DNA of 64,000 nucleotides from assembly GCF_007992455.1 (NCBI RefSeq), contig NZ_BKAH01000011.1, positions 22,117 through 86,116 on the forward strand. The letters are read 5' to 3'. Numbering within the stretch: the stretch's first letter is position 1; each line of letters begins with the position of its first letter. Position numbers and translations under genes: made by a program. Source of the stretch: Microbacterium saccharophilum (GTDB taxonomy: Bacteria; Actinomycetota; Actinomycetes; Actinomycetales; Microbacteriaceae). Positions 55,105 through 63,974 of this stretch are shown in pieces. Below the pieces are notes generated by a model. The model made no database searches and had not been told where the DNA came from. It saw nothing but the letters and a program-made list of their open reading frames with translations.

Positions 55105-56205
55105 ATGACCACGATCGCCCCCACCCCGACCCCGGCGCGCACCGGTTCCGCGCACACGAGCCTCACGAGCGGCCGCCTGCCGCGGTGGGCTCCGTGGGCG
55201 CTGCTCGTGCTCGCCCTCGCCGTCTCGGCCGCCGTGTTCCTCCTCGTCAGCGCCGCCGCGGGCACCGAGTTCCCGATCGCCGGCTGGCTCGTCGTCGGCG
55301 CCGTTCTCTACCTCGCGCTCATCTACGTGCTGTCGCGCATCGTCGAGGGGGCGCGGCGCGCGTTCGACCGCTTCGTGACGGGCATCGTCTCGTGCGCGTT
55401 CGCGATCGCCATGGTCCCGCTCGTCTCCGTCGCCGTCACGGTGATCGGCCGCGGCCTCGCCCGCTTCGACGGCACCTTCTTCTCCTCCTCGATGCGCGGC
55501 ATCCTGGGAGAGGGCGGCGGCGCCCTGCACGCCATCACGGGCACGCTCCTCATCACCGGCGCCGCCGCGCTCATCTCGATCCCGATCGGCCTGATGACGG
55601 CGATCTACCTCATCGAGTACGGCCAGAACTCGCGCCTCGGCCGGGCCATCACCTTCCTCGTCGACGTCATGACCGGCATCCCCTCGATCGTCGCGGGCCT
55701 GTTCGCGTACGCCGTGTTCGCCCTCATCTTCGGCCCCGGCGTCCGCATGGGCATCGCCGGCGCCATCGCCCTCGCGGTGCTGATGATCCCCGTCGTCGTG
55801 CGCTCCAGCGAGGAGATGCTGCGGCTCGTGCCGAACGAGCTGCGTGAAGCCGCCTACGCGCTCGGGGTGCCGAAGTGGCTCACGATCGTCAAGGTCGTGC
55901 TCCCCACCTCGATCGCCGGCATCACGACCGGCATCATGCTCGCCATCGCCCGTGTCATCGGGGAGACCGCGCCACTGCTCATCACGGCCGGCTTCACCGA
56001 CTCGATGAACTACGACCTCGGCGACGGGCGCATGCAGACCCTCCCCGTCTACATCTACTCCCAGTACGCCTACCAGGGCATCCCGCCGGAGGCGTACGTC
56101 GACCGCGCCTGGGCGGCCGCCCTCACCCTCATCCTCATCGTCATGGCCCTGAACCTCGTCGCGCGCGTCGTCGCGAAGGTGTTCGCGCCCAAGACCGGCC
56201 GCTGA
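55105..56205 (+). CDS. pstA: Phosphate ABC permease PstA
   Basis: This 366-residue second membrane subunit has two extra N-terminal helices ([37 protein letters not shown]) before the conserved permease core. That lengthened N-terminus is common in actinobacterial PstA. The EAA loop ([20 protein letters not shown]) and [16 protein letters not shown] are intact. Confidence 0.95.
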   Translation: MTTIAPTPTPARTGSAHTSLTSGRLPRWAPWALLVLALAVSAAVFLLVSAAAGTEFPIAGWLVVGAVLYLALIYVLSRIVEGARRAFDRFVTGIVSCAFAIAMVPLVSVAVTVIGRGLARFDGTFFSSSMRGILGEGGGALHAITGTLLITGAAALISIPIGLMTAIYLIEYGQNSRLGRAITFLVDVMTGIPSIVAGLFAYAVFALIFGPGVRMGIAGAIALAVLMIPVVVRSSEEMLRLVPNELREAAYALGVPKWLTIVKVVLPTSIAGITTGIMLAIARVIGETAPLLITAGFTDSMNYDLGDGRMQTLPVYIYSQYAYQGIPPEAYVDRAWAAALTLILIVMALNLVARVVAKVFAPKTGR

Positions 56206-56228
56206 CCCGGCCCGATCGGAAGCAACTC

Positions 56229-57008
56229 GTGTCCAAGAGCATCGAAGTCAACGACCTCAACGTCTACTACGGCGACTTCCTCGCCGTCGAAGGCGTCGGC
56301 CTGGAGATCCAGCCGCGGAGCGTCACCGCGTTCATCGGCCCTTCCGGCTGCGGCAAGTCCACGTTCCTGCGCACCCTCAACCGCATGCACGAAGTCATCC
56401 CCGGCGCACGCGTCGAGGGCGAGGTGCTGCTCGACGGCGACGACCTGTACGGCCCCGGGGTCGACCCCGTGCTCGTGCGCCGCCAGATCGGCATGGTCTT
56501 CCAGCGGCCGAACCCGTTCCCGACGATGTCGATCCGCGAGAACGTGCTGGCGGGCGTCAAGCTCAACAACCGCCGCATCTCCAAGTCGGATGCCGACGCA
56601 CTCGTGGAGCGCTCGCTCGTCGGCGCCAACCTGTGGAACGAGGTCAAGGACCGCCTCGACAAGCCCGGCTCGGGCCTCTCCGGCGGCCAGCAGCAGCGCC
56701 TCTGCATCGCCCGCGCGATCGCCGTCTCCCCCGACGTCCTGCTCATGGACGAGCCCTGCTCGGCTCTCGACCCGATCTCGACGTACGCGATCGAGGAGCT
56801 CATCGGGGAGCTGAAGAAGGACTACACGATCGTCATCGTCACCCACAACATGCAGCAGGCCTCGCGGGTGAGCGACCGGACGGCCTTCTTCAACATCGCC
56901 GGGACCGGCAAGCCCGGCAAGCTCATCGAGTACGACGACACCGGGACGATGTTCACGACGCCGTCGGTGCAGGCCACCGAGGACTACGTGTCGGGGCGCT
57001 TCGGGTAA
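56229..57008 (+). CDS. pstB: Phosphate ABC transporter ATPase PstB
   Basis: This 259-residue ATPase completes the PstSCAB importer. It has Walker [12 protein letters not shown], signature [14 protein letters not shown], Walker [14 protein letters not shown] and H-loop THNMQQASR, all canonical for PstB. Start GTG at 56229 with GGAAG before it. The operon ends here; the next 230 bases contain a repeat element and no gene. Confidence 0.96.
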   Translation: MSKSIEVNDLNVYYGDFLAVEGVGLEIQPRSVTAFIGPSGCGKSTFLRTLNRMHEVIPGARVEGEVLLDGDDLYGPGVDPVLVRRQIGMVFQRPNPFPTMSIRENVLAGVKLNNRRISKSDADALVERSLVGANLWNEVKDRLDKPGSGLSGGQQQRLCIARAIAVSPDVLLMDEPCSALDPISTYAIEELIGELKKDYTIVIVTHNMQQASRVSDRTAFFNIAGTGKPGKLIEYDDTGTMFTTPSVQATEDYVSGRFG

Positions 57009-57036
57009 GCACTGGGGTATCGGGGTTCGCGCCTAC

Positions 57037-57105
57037 CGGCGGAGATCGTGCCGGCTCGCTCGAGATCCGGCATCCATTCGGCCCTGGCGAGCACGAAATC
57101 CGCCG
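57037..57105 (+). repeat. 69-bp palindromic repeat, copy 1 (pst side)
   Basis: The element starts CGGCGGAGATC and ends AATCCGCCG, so its ends are inverted, and it contains the core CGGCATCCAT. It has the same length and layout as the copy at 58136-58204. The two copies bracket the AbiEi/DUF559 gene. A further GAATCCGCCG end-like fragment lies at about 57126-57135. Confidence 0.7.
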
Positions 57106-57242
57106 CTGCGTCGTGGCCGGGCAGCGAATCCGCCGGGGGGTCGTCGGGGCCCGCTCCTCCCCCGACGGGCATGACATGAATGTGTCCACCGGATGCCGGT
57201 GAGCGCGGTGGCCGGCGGCCCCGCGGCGGCAGGGTGTCGGGC

Positions 57243-58071
57243 ATGTGCACGAGCGAGCGGCCGATCGTCGCGACCCGGGAACTGCGTGAGCGCGGGGTCA
57301 CGCGGTCCGGGATCACGCGGGCTCTCCGCGCGGGGCAGCTCGTCCGGGTGCGGCGCGGCGTCTACGCGATGCTGGACGCCTGTCCGCTCCCGGTGATCGC
57401 GGCGGCGCACGGCGGCGCGCTGGCCTGCGTCACGGCCGCACGGCACCTCGGCCTGTGGGTCCTCGAAGACGACGCGCGGGCGCACGTGTGGATGGGTCCG
57501 GCTGGCCACCGCAGGCATGACGACGGATGCGGATGTGTCGAGCACTGGGATGACGGCCCGCCGCGCGACGCGTTCGGGGCGCCGTCGATCCCCCGCATCC
57601 TTCGCCAGATGCTCGGATGCCTCGGCGTCGAGGCCTTCTTCGTGGCGCTGGAATCGGCGCGGCGGCAGCGACGCATCACCCGAGATGGGCTTGAGTGGCT
57701 CCGGGCGAACACGAATGCCATCGGGCGGAAGGCGATCGCGGTCTCGCGAGCCGACGCCGACAGCGGCCTGGAATCCCTGCTGCGCTGGCGGCTCCGCGTC
57801 CACCGCCTGCGAATTCGCACGCAGGTGACGGATCGTCGGCGTCGGGCGGGTGGATGTGCTCATCGGCGAGCGGCTCATCGTCGAGACCGACGGCGCTGCC
57901 CACCATGACCGACCGACCGAACGCCACCGAGACCTCGTCCGGGATGCCGACGCCGCCGCCCTCGGGTACCGGACGCTGCGGTTCGACTATGCCCTCGTCG
58001 TGCACGACTGGGCGCGGGTCGAGGCGGCGATCGTCGGGGCGATCGTCGCCGGCCACCACCTCGCAGCCTGA
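57243..58071 (+). pseudogene. AbiEi-like HTH plus DUF559 endonuclease-like gene, frameshifted
   Basis: The first frame from ATG 57243 encodes an AbiEi_4-type winged-helix start (RELRERGVTRSGITRALRAG, VRRGVYAML). The second frame supplies a DUF559/Vsr-like nuclease end (RVDVLIGERLIVETDG with the PD-(D/E)XK Asp and Glu, then HHDRPTERHRDLVRDADAAA). The switch needs one base removed at about 57830-57831, where GG follows GTGAC. The corrected length is 275 codons. This type is common as a lone gene in actinobacteria; its role (antitoxin-like regulator or nuclease) is not settled. No AbiEii toxin gene is next to it. Confidence 0.78.
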
Positions 58072-58135
58072 ACCCCGTGCCGGATGCCGCACCGCGTCGG
58101 CATGCCGGTCGGTCGGTGCGTGGGCCGGAACCCAA

Positions 58136-58204
58136 CGGCGGAGATCATGCGTGCAACGCCGTGCGTCGGCATCCATCCGCCCGCGACCGATACGGAATCC
58201 GCCG
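58136..58204 (+). repeat. 69-bp palindromic repeat, copy 2
   Basis: CGGCGGAGATC and AATCCGCCG delimit an element of exactly the same length as copy 1, with shared internal CGGCATCCAT and diverged arms. It lies between the DUF559 pseudogene and pabC. Confidence 0.7.
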
Positions 58205-58227
58205 TTGGGACGGCGGCGCGTCAAGCG

Positions 58228-59112
58228 TCAGTCCCGCGGACTCCGCAGGTAGGCGTTCATGGATGCCGTGAACGCGGCGTCGTGCGGCAGCTCCTGCCCG
58301 TCGACGGCGACGATCGGCGCCGCGAGGCGGACGCTCGAGACGAGCCAGGCGGCATCGGCGGCCACGAGGTCGGTGGCGGGGATCGTCTCGTACGCGGTCG
58401 CGAAGCCCTGCAGCGCGAGGTGCTCGAACAGGCTGAGCTGCGTCGTGCCGTGCAGGATGCCGCCGTTCGGCGCCGGTGTGACGAACGTGTCGCCGCGACG
58501 GAGGATCAGCGACGCGGTCGGCGCCTCCAGCACGAAGCCGTCGCTGGAGACGAACACGGCGTCGTCGGCTCCGCGCCGCTTCGCCTCGCGGATCGCGGCC
58601 ATGTTCACCGCGTACGACAGCGTCTTCGCGCCGAGCAGCAGCCACGGCGCGCGCGCCGGCACCCCGATGTCGTACCCGCGGTCGAGGGTCACCACACGGA
58701 TGCCGTGCGTGCGCGCCGCCGTGAAATCCCCCGCCGTCGCGGCGGTGACCCAGGCCGTCGGGGCGGGCCCGTGCTCGACCCCGCGGCTGAGGATGAGCTT
58801 GATGACGGCCTCGCCGTCGCCGCAGCGCGCCGCGGCCCGCGCGATCGCCTCCCGCCACTGGGCGATGTGCGGCTCGGGCAGGTCGCACAGGTGCGCGGAG
58901 TGCGCGAGACGCTCCAGGTGCGCCTCCACCTCCTGCGCGTGCCCGTCGACGACGCCGATCGACTCGAAGATCCCGTCGCCGCGCTGCGTGCTCAGCTCGC
59001 CGACGGTGAGCGCGGGGGCCGAGGGATCCACCTCCGTGAACGTCGTCGAGAAGTCGGTGCGGTCGTCATCGGATGCCGCGGGATCGGTCATGAGGGCGAA
59101 GCGCCAGGCCAT
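58228..59112 (-). CDS. pabC: Class IV aminotransferase / aminodeoxychorismate lyase
   Basis: This 294-residue fold-type IV PLP enzyme probably converts aminodeoxychorismate to p-aminobenzoate for folate. It has the early Arg/Glu pattern TQRGDGIFESIGVVDG, the PLP lysine in LLGAKTLSYAVNM near 172 and the FVLEAPTASLIL motif. Branched-chain and D-amino-acid aminotransferases share the fold, so PabC is likely but not certain. TAGGCT six bases before the ATG indicates a leaderless promoter. Confidence 0.82.
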   Translation of the reverse strand: MAWRFALMTDPAASDDDRTDFSTTFTEVDPSAPALTVGELSTQRGDGIFESIGVVDGHAQEVEAHLERLAHSAHLCDLPEPHIAQWREAIARAAARCGDGEAVIKLILSRGVEHGPAPTAWVTAATAGDFTAARTHGIRVVTLDRGYDIGVPARAPWLLLGAKTLSYAVNMAAIREAKRRGADDAVFVSSDGFVLEAPTASLILRRGDTFVTPAPNGGILHGTTQLSLFEHLALQGFATAYETIPATDLVAADAAWLVSSVRLAAPIVAVDGQELPHDAAFTASMNAYLRSPRD

Positions 59113-59118
59113 GCCCCG

Positions 59119-59124
59119 AGCCTA
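59119..59124 (-). promoter_or_regulatory. -10 element for leaderless pabC
   Basis: TAGGCT on the minus strand lies six bases before the ATG at 59112, so the structured element upstream is not part of the pabC mRNA from this promoter. Confidence 0.6.
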
Positions 59125-59168
59125 GCCGCCGGGAATACCCGCTCCGCGGTCTCGGTTACACTGGATCG

Positions 59169-59246
59169 GCCGGGCCGCAGTAACCCCGGGCTCCATCTTC
59201 TGCCGCTGCGAGCGGCCTCGCGCCGAGAGGCGTTCTGCGGCCCGGC
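59169..59246 (+). ncRNA. Candidate structured small RNA
   Basis: GCCGGGCCGCAG at 59169-59180 pairs perfectly with CTGCGGCCCGGC at 59235-59246. The 54-base interior contains GCCGC-TGCGA-GCGGC and CGCC-GAGA-GGCG hairpins, the latter with a GNRA loop. A TACACT -10 box at 59157-59162 places the start point at about 59169. The element is outside every gene and is preceded by the divergent pabC promoter. It does not show the GGAAGGAAGC signature of SRP RNA. Strand and identity are inferred. Confidence 0.5.
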
Positions 59247-59286
59247 ACTTTCATGCCCGCGCGCCGCGCCGGAAGAACAGTGCGCC

Positions 59287-59925
59287 TCAGGTCAGCGCAT
59301 CCCGGCGCCACAGTGCCGCGCAGGCGGTGAGATCCTCGCCGTACGTCGACAGGCGCAGGGCCCGCGTCGTGAACGCCGTGGCCCGGTCCGGCTCGGCGGC
59401 GTCGTAGTCGTCGGCGAGATCGGTCGCCCCCGCCGCCTCGACGCGCGAGAACGACGCGGCGCGATCCAGCGCGACGGCGAAGTCCCCGGTGAAGACGCCC
59501 CGCAGGATCTCGTCGATCAGCGACGTCAGCTCGTCCGGGCCTGCCGGGGTCGGGGCGCCCGCGACGACGTCGTCCGGTGACGCGAGCCGCGCCCGCCCCC
59601 GCTCGTACAGCAGTGCCGCGGTCTGCGCGTCGTCGTGGATCATCAGCTGCAGCAGATACAGCCGCCACAAAGCACCGGGCAGCGAGCGCGCGGGCGAGCG
59701 CGACCACAGCTCGGCGATCGTGTCGATGCCGTGGTGGTCCGTGAAGGCCACGAGCCGGTCGACGACCTCGCCCTCCGGGTCGCTGCGCACGCGGGACAGC
59801 AGAGCGGATGCCGTCACGTGCGCGACGCGCGACACCTCCGCCGGATCCTCCGCGGCGAACGCACGGTCGAACGTCGAGGCAGGGCGGCGCAACGGCTTGT
59901 GGAACTCCCTCGGCTCGTCGCTCAT
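59287..59925 (-). CDS. Helical protein of unknown family
   Basis: This 212-residue, mainly helical cytoplasmic protein has ASALLSRVRSDPEGEVVDRLVA and SRSPARSLPGALWRLYLLQLM. RGVFTGDFAVALDRAASF and a final TACAALWRRDALT follow. It has no signal peptide, membrane helix or catalytic motif that I recognise. Homologues occur across Microbacteriaceae as hypotheticals. It follows rskA after 39 bases on the same strand, so it may be the last member of the SigK operon, but no specific link is known. Confidence 0.7.
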   Translation of the reverse strand: MSDEPREFHKPLRRPASTFDRAFAAEDPAEVSRVAHVTASALLSRVRSDPEGEVVDRLVAFTDHHGIDTIAELWSRSPARSLPGALWRLYLLQLMIHDDAQTAALLYERGRARLASPDDVVAGAPTPAGPDELTSLIDEILRGVFTGDFAVALDRAASFSRVEAAGATDLADDYDAAEPDRATAFTTRALRLSTYGEDLTACAALWRRDALT

Positions 59926-59963
59926 GCCTTCCAGGCTACCGGCGCGGGAAAAGGCCGGCTCGG

Positions 59964-60788
59964 TCAGGCCGTGGGGATCGCGACGATCGGGTCGGTCGTC
60001 GGGTCGCCCTCTGGAGCTCCCCCGGCCTGTTCCACCGTGACCGCGATCGTGTCACCGGGCTGCATCGGGCCGCTCAGCAGGGCCGTGCTCTCGGCGCCGT
60101 CGCGCTCGAAGGTGCCGGCCGAGATGGCCTCCTCGCCGCGCACGAACCACAGCTCGAATGTGCGATCGGAGGGGATCTCCGGCAGTCCCTCGGCGACCAG
60201 GACGACCTTGCCGACCGACTCCGACCAGTGCACGGTGGCCTCGCCGCCGTCTGCCAGCTCGGCCGTGGCCGACGCGGCATCCGGCGCCTGCTCGATCTCC
60301 TCGAGCGCCTGCACGGCGGGCGGGTCGGCCCACAGATTCGCGAGAGCGCCCGCGCCCCAGCCGAGCCCGACGAGCAGCACGATGGATGCCACGAGGCCGA
60401 ACAGGGCGCGCGTCCACGTCCGCCGCTCGATGGCCTGCACGACCTCCGTCGGCGGCCCGGCACTCGGTGCCGGCGGCGCATCGGCGGCGACTGAGGCGGG
60501 AACAGGCGGGAGCGGCGGCACGGTGGGGGCCGCGACATCCGCCGCGTCATCCGCGGGTGCAGCGCTCACCCGCGCGATGCGACTCAGCAGGCGCGAGCGC
60601 ATGTCCACCGGCGGGGCGACATCGGCGACGCCTTCGGCCAGTACCGCGGCGGTCTCGGCATCCACATCCGCGATCGATGCCCACTCGGGGTGAGATGCGA
60701 GCGCCTCGGCGTACGCGCGCTCGTCCTCCGGCGACAGCGCGCCGAGGGCGTGACCGGCCGACAGTTCGGCGAACTCCTCTTCGTTCAC
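59964..60788 (-). CDS. rskA: Anti-sigma-K factor RskA
   Basis: This 274-residue single-pass membrane anti-sigma factor has a cytoplasmic sigma-binding N-terminus (EEFAELSAGHALGALSPEDERAY), a Pro/Ala linker and a transmembrane helix near 130-150 (ALFGLVASIVLLVGLGWGAG). The extracytoplasmic RskA domain has the signature VHWSESVGKVVLVAEGLPEI and YELWFVRG-like FELWFVRGEEAISAGTF. It overlaps sigK by four bases. It holds SigK inactive until proteolysis in response to an envelope or redox cue. Confidence 0.93.
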   Translation of the reverse strand: MNEEEFAELSAGHALGALSPEDERAYAEALASHPEWASIADVDAETAAVLAEGVADVAPPVDMRSRLLSRIARVSAAPADDAADVAAPTVPPLPPVPASVAADAPPAPSAGPPTEVVQAIERRTWTRALFGLVASIVLLVGLGWGAGALANLWADPPAVQALEEIEQAPDAASATAELADGGEATVHWSESVGKVVLVAEGLPEIPSDRTFELWFVRGEEAISAGTFERDGAESTALLSGPMQPGDTIAVTVEQAGGAPEGDPTTDPIVAIPTA

Positions 60789-61384
60789 AGCGCCACCCCC
60801 ATCTCCGTGCGCAGGCGCGACAGTCCGTCGCGCATTCTCGTCTTGATCGTTCCGAGCGGCGCGCCCACCAGTGCCGCCACTTCGCTCTGACTGTAACCAC
60901 CGAAGTAGGCGAGGGTCAGCGCCTCGCGCTGCGGATCAGGGAGCGCGGCCAGCGCGCGCGCCACCCGTCTGCTCTCGATCCTCAATTCGACCTGCTCGTC
61001 CACGTTCTGCTGCGGTGTGCTGAGATCCCGGAGACCGGCTTTCACATCCCGGTCCGCACTGGCTTGCGACGACCGAACCCGGTCGACGGCCCGCCGATGC
61101 GCGATGGTCAGCACCCATGACCTTCCCTGCCCCTTGTTCGGAGCGAACGACCCGGCGGATTGCCACACGTCGAGGAAGACTTCCTGCAGCACCTCCTCGC
61201 TCTGCGCACGGTTCACGAGCACGCGCAGGATGAGGCCGAAGGCGCGCGGAGCGAGCATGTCGTAGAGCCGCGCGAAGGCGTCCTGGTCGCCCGCGGCCAC
61301 GCGAACGAGGAGGTCGGCGGCGTGATCAGGCGCCGGTCCGTCCTCGGGCACGTCAACTCCGTCGATGACCATCTCCTCCAGCAT
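60785..61384 (-). CDS. sigK: ECF sigma factor SigK
   Basis: This 199-residue extracytoplasmic-function sigma factor has region 2 ([38 protein letters not shown]) and region 4 ([38 protein letters not shown]). It belongs to the SigK group on sequence and by its partner RskA. GGGAGGGA lies six bases before the ATG at 61384; the in-frame ATG five codons later is weaker. It lies 33 bases after dipZ and is probably transcribed with it from a SigK promoter, giving positive autoregulation. Confidence 0.92.
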   Translation of the reverse strand: MLEEMVIDGVDVPEDGPAPDHAADLLVRVAAGDQDAFARLYDMLAPRAFGLILRVLVNRAQSEEVLQEVFLDVWQSAGSFAPNKGQGRSWVLTIAHRRAVDRVRSSQASADRDVKAGLRDLSTPQQNVDEQVELRIESRRVARALAALPDPQREALTLAYFGGYSQSEVAALVGAPLGTIKTRMRDGLSRLRTEMGVAL

Positions 61385-61417
61385 GCCTCATCCCTCCCCG
61401 TCGTGCCCGCAGGCGGA

Positions 61418-63139
61418 TCACCCGAATGTGAAGGAGTAGACCTGCACTCCCGGGGCGACCCGCACCTCGAGGACGCCCGCGCGGATGTCCTCGCCGTCGA
61501 CCACCGCGTAGGAGCGCGGCGTGCCGTCGACCGTGATCGTGTCGGTGGACCCGTCCACGTGCGTCACCGTCAGCGCGCCCTGTCCGGCGAGCACCATCCG
61601 CACCTCGGCGGCACGATAGGAGAGTCGGATGCCGGCGGCCGCGGCACCGGATGGGGTCGCGAACTGCGTCTGCACGTCCCACTCCCCGTCGAGGGCGAAG
61701 CTGTCGGCGGGCTGGTCCGCGGGGTAGCCGTAGGCCGCCTCCCCGGCGCGATAGGCGCCGGGACCGGCGAAGTTCACGTCCTTCGACGAGCCGAGGAACG
61801 TCTCCCGCGTCGTGGAGCCGAGCTCGGGGGTGTCATCGTCCACGTCCGTCGCCGGCGGCAGCGCGACGCCGGGGTCGGCATCCTGCAGCAGCGCGCGGAT
61901 GAGCGCCTCGGTGCGGGCGTAGCCGCCCTCCCCGAAGGAGATGTGCCGCACCGTGCCCTCGGCGTCGATGAGGTAGTGCGCGGGCCAGTAGCGGTTGCGG
62001 TAGTTCGTCCACGTCGACAGGTTGTTGTCGAGCGCGACCGGATACTCGATGCCGAAGTCGCGCGCACCGGCGGCGACGTTGCCGGCGTCCTTCTCGAACG
62101 CGTATTCGGGCGAGTGGATGCCGATCACCTGCAGGCCCGCATCGCGGTAGGCGTCGTCCCAGGCGACGACGTGCGGGATGGAACGCTGGCAGTTGATGCA
62201 GGAGTACGCCCAGAAGTCGAGCAGGACGACCTGGCCGCGGAGGTCGGAGAGGTCGAGTCCCGCGCCGTCCGGAGTGTTGAGCCATTCCTGGATGCCGCGG
62301 ATCTGCGGCGCCATCCCGCACGATGCGAGCTCCGCCGCTCCGCTCTCGCACTGATCGAGCGCGCGGTTCTCGTCGGTGACGAGGCCGCCGAGACCCAGCG
62401 CTTCGACGGCTTCGTCGCTCTGCGTGAGGTCGCGCTGCAGCTGCGCGGTGTAGTCCGGCAGCAGCCGTTGCAGCGCCTGCGGCACGTTGAAGACGAGGCC
62501 GACGGCGAGCGCGAGCATCGCGATGCCCGCCGCGATGCGGAGGCCCCGCTCGCGACGGCGGAAGGCGCGGATGCGCTCCACGACACCGCGGCCGGCGAGC
62601 GCGAAGACGAGGAGCGGCAGGGCCACCCCGATCGCGAACGAGGCCGTCAGCAGCACGGTGTCGGCGCCGATCCGGCCCGTCGCGCCGGCCACGATGATCG
62701 CCGCGAGCACCGGACCGGCGCACGGGACGAACACCGCGCCGAGGGCCAGACCGACCCCGAACCCGCTGCCGTTGTTGGCGACCTCTCGGCGCGGGATCCA
62801 CTGGAACGGGCGCTCGAGGAGCTGCTCGAACCGTGGGATCAGCAGGCCGATGCCGAGGATCGCGAGGACGCCGATGCCGACCCAGCGGATGATGTCCTGC
62901 GGCAGGTTCAGCGCACCGAGGATGAGGGAGCCGACGAGCGTCACGAGCGTGAAGCTCACGACCAGGCCGAGGATGACGAGGTACGGGCGGCTGCGGCGCG
63001 CCGGCACCGTCTTCGGGCCGCCCTCGTACCGGGCGGACTGCGCGCCGCCGGTCAGGAAGATGACCGGCAGCACCGGCAGGATGCACGGGGAGATCCCCGT
63101 GATGAGCCCGCCGAGCAGGCCGATGATGACCAGATCCAT
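61418..63139 (-). CDS. dipZ: DipZ, CcdA-thioredoxin fusion for envelope redox
   Basis: This 573-residue fusion has an N-terminal CcdA/DsbD-like membrane part with redox Cys in [10 protein letters not shown] and [10 protein letters not shown] (about six helices, 1-245). A thioredoxin/TlpA-like domain at about 300-420 has [11 protein letters not shown]. The C-terminal carbohydrate-binding-module-like beta domain includes [13 protein letters not shown] and ends VQVYSFTFG. This three-part layout is that of mycobacterial DipZ. It transfers electrons from cytoplasmic thioredoxin to exported proteins. ATG 63139 has GGGGACG upstream and a divergent SigK-type promoter. Confidence 0.93.
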   Translation of the reverse strand: MDLVIIGLLGGLITGISPCILPVLPVIFLTGGAQSARYEGGPKTVPARRSRPYLVILGLVVSFTLVTLVGSLILGALNLPQDIIRWVGIGVLAILGIGLLIPRFEQLLERPFQWIPRREVANNGSGFGVGLALGAVFVPCAGPVLAAIIVAGATGRIGADTVLLTASFAIGVALPLLVFALAGRGVVERIRAFRRRERGLRIAAGIAMLALAVGLVFNVPQALQRLLPDYTAQLQRDLTQSDEAVEALGLGGLVTDENRALDQCESGAAELASCGMAPQIRGIQEWLNTPDGAGLDLSDLRGQVVLLDFWAYSCINCQRSIPHVVAWDDAYRDAGLQVIGIHSPEYAFEKDAGNVAAGARDFGIEYPVALDNNLSTWTNYRNRYWPAHYLIDAEGTVRHISFGEGGYARTEALIRALLQDADPGVALPPATDVDDDTPELGSTTRETFLGSSKDVNFAGPGAYRAGEAAYGYPADQPADSFALDGEWDVQTQFATPSGAAAAGIRLSYRAAEVRMVLAGQGALTVTHVDGSTDTITVDGTPRSYAVVDGEDIRAGVLEVRVAPGVQVYSFTFG

Positions 63140-63165
63140 GTCGTCCCCGTTTCCGTCGGGGGGTA

Positions 63166-63192
63166 CTTCGGCGACGAGCGCGCATCGGATGG
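63166..63192 (-). promoter_or_regulatory. SigK-type promoter for dipZ-sigK-rskA
   Basis: On the minus strand CCATCC (63192-63187), 15 bases and CCGAAG (63171-63166) match the mycobacterial SigK consensus CCATCC-N15-17-CCGAAT. It is the mirror image of the fasciclin promoter. Confidence 0.72.
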
Positions 63193-63206
63193 GATCGCGC
63201 AGATTC

Positions 63207-63233
63207 CCATCCGATGCGCCGACGGTTCCGAAC
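63207..63233 (+). promoter_or_regulatory. SigK-type promoter for the fasciclin gene
   Basis: CCATCC (63207-63212), 15 bases and CCGAAC (63228-63233) match the SigK consensus. The two -35 boxes lie inside a 13-bp inverted repeat (GCATCGGATGGGA/TCCCATCCGATGC). Confidence 0.72.
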
Positions 63234-63277
63234 GATGTGTGAGACCGCATCCGCGGCACCCACTCATGGAGGACATC

Positions 63278-63940
63278 ATGCTCAGCACCAAGAAGAAGAT
63301 CACCGCCGCTCTGACCTTGACGCTCGCCGGCGCGTTCGCGCTCTCGGCCTGCTCGATGGGCGGATCGACCGCGGAGGAGTCGATGGATCCCGCGCCGCAG
63401 TCGAGCGAGACCATGGCGCCCGAGGAGACGACGATGGACCCGGCCGCCAACCTCGTGGGACCCGGCTGCGCCGACTACGCCGCGGCCGTGCCGGACGGCG
63501 CCGGCTCGGTGCAGGGCATGTCGCAGGACCCTGTGGCCGTCGCCGCGTCGAACAACCCGCTGCTGACGACCCTCGTCTCGGCCGTGAGCGGCCAGCTGAA
63601 CCCCGACGTCAACCTCGTCGACACGCTCAACGGCGGCGAGTTCACCGTCTTCGCCCCCGTCGACGACGCGTTCGCGAAGATCGACGCCGCGACGATCGAG
63701 ACCCTGAAGACGGACAGCGACCTGCTGACGTCGATCCTCACCTACCACGTGGTCGAGGGCCAGATCGAGCCGTCCGACATCGCCGGCATGCACACCACCC
63801 TGAACGGCGCGGACGTCGAGGTCACCGGTTCGGGCGACGAGTGGATGGTCAACGACGCCAACGTCATCTGCGGCGGCGTGCAGACCGCGAACGCCGTCGT
63901 GTACCTGGTCGACACGGTGCTGATGCCCCCGGCCGAGTAA
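63278..63940 (+). CDS. Fasciclin-domain lipoprotein (MPT70/MPT83-like)
   Basis: This 220-residue exported protein has a signal peptide and lipobox FALSACSM near 18-25, followed by an acidic linker. A single fasciclin (FAS1) domain spans about 85-218 with [33 protein letters not shown] and [10 protein letters not shown]. It is most like the mycobacterial MPT83/MPT70 antigens, which are SigK targets. The ATG at 63278 is chosen over 63266 because GGAGG is six bases upstream. Two Cys in the domain ([14 protein letters not shown]) could form a disulfide maintained by DipZ. Confidence 0.92.
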   Translation: MLSTKKKITAALTLTLAGAFALSACSMGGSTAEESMDPAPQSSETMAPEETTMDPAANLVGPGCADYAAAVPDGAGSVQGMSQDPVAVAASNNPLLTTLVSAVSGQLNPDVNLVDTLNGGEFTVFAPVDDAFAKIDAATIETLKTDSDLLTSILTYHVVEGQIEPSDIAGMHTTLNGADVEVTGSGDEWMVNDANVICGGVQTANAVVYLVDTVLMPPAE

Positions 63941-63953
63941 TCGGCGATGTGTC

Positions 63954-63974
63954 TCCCGGACGAGTGCTCCGGGA
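63954..63974 (+). terminator. Short hairpin after the fasciclin gene
   Basis: TCCCGGA-N7-TCCGGGA is a 7-bp stem with no U tract, 14 bases past the stop. It is a weak terminator candidate. Confidence 0.45.

Noticed and set aside
57243..58071. Complete AbiE toxin-antitoxin system
   Set aside because: Only an AbiEi-like HTH is present, fused to a DUF559 nuclease; there is no adjacent AbiEii nucleotidyltransferase.
59169..59246. Small SRP RNA (ffs)
   Set aside because: The apical GGAAGGAAGC-type signature with its tetraloop is missing.
61160..63270. Long plus-strand open frame leading into the fasciclin gene
   Set aside because: Only the last 220 codons form a protein with signal peptide and FAS1 domain; the rest is antisense to dipZ and sigK.
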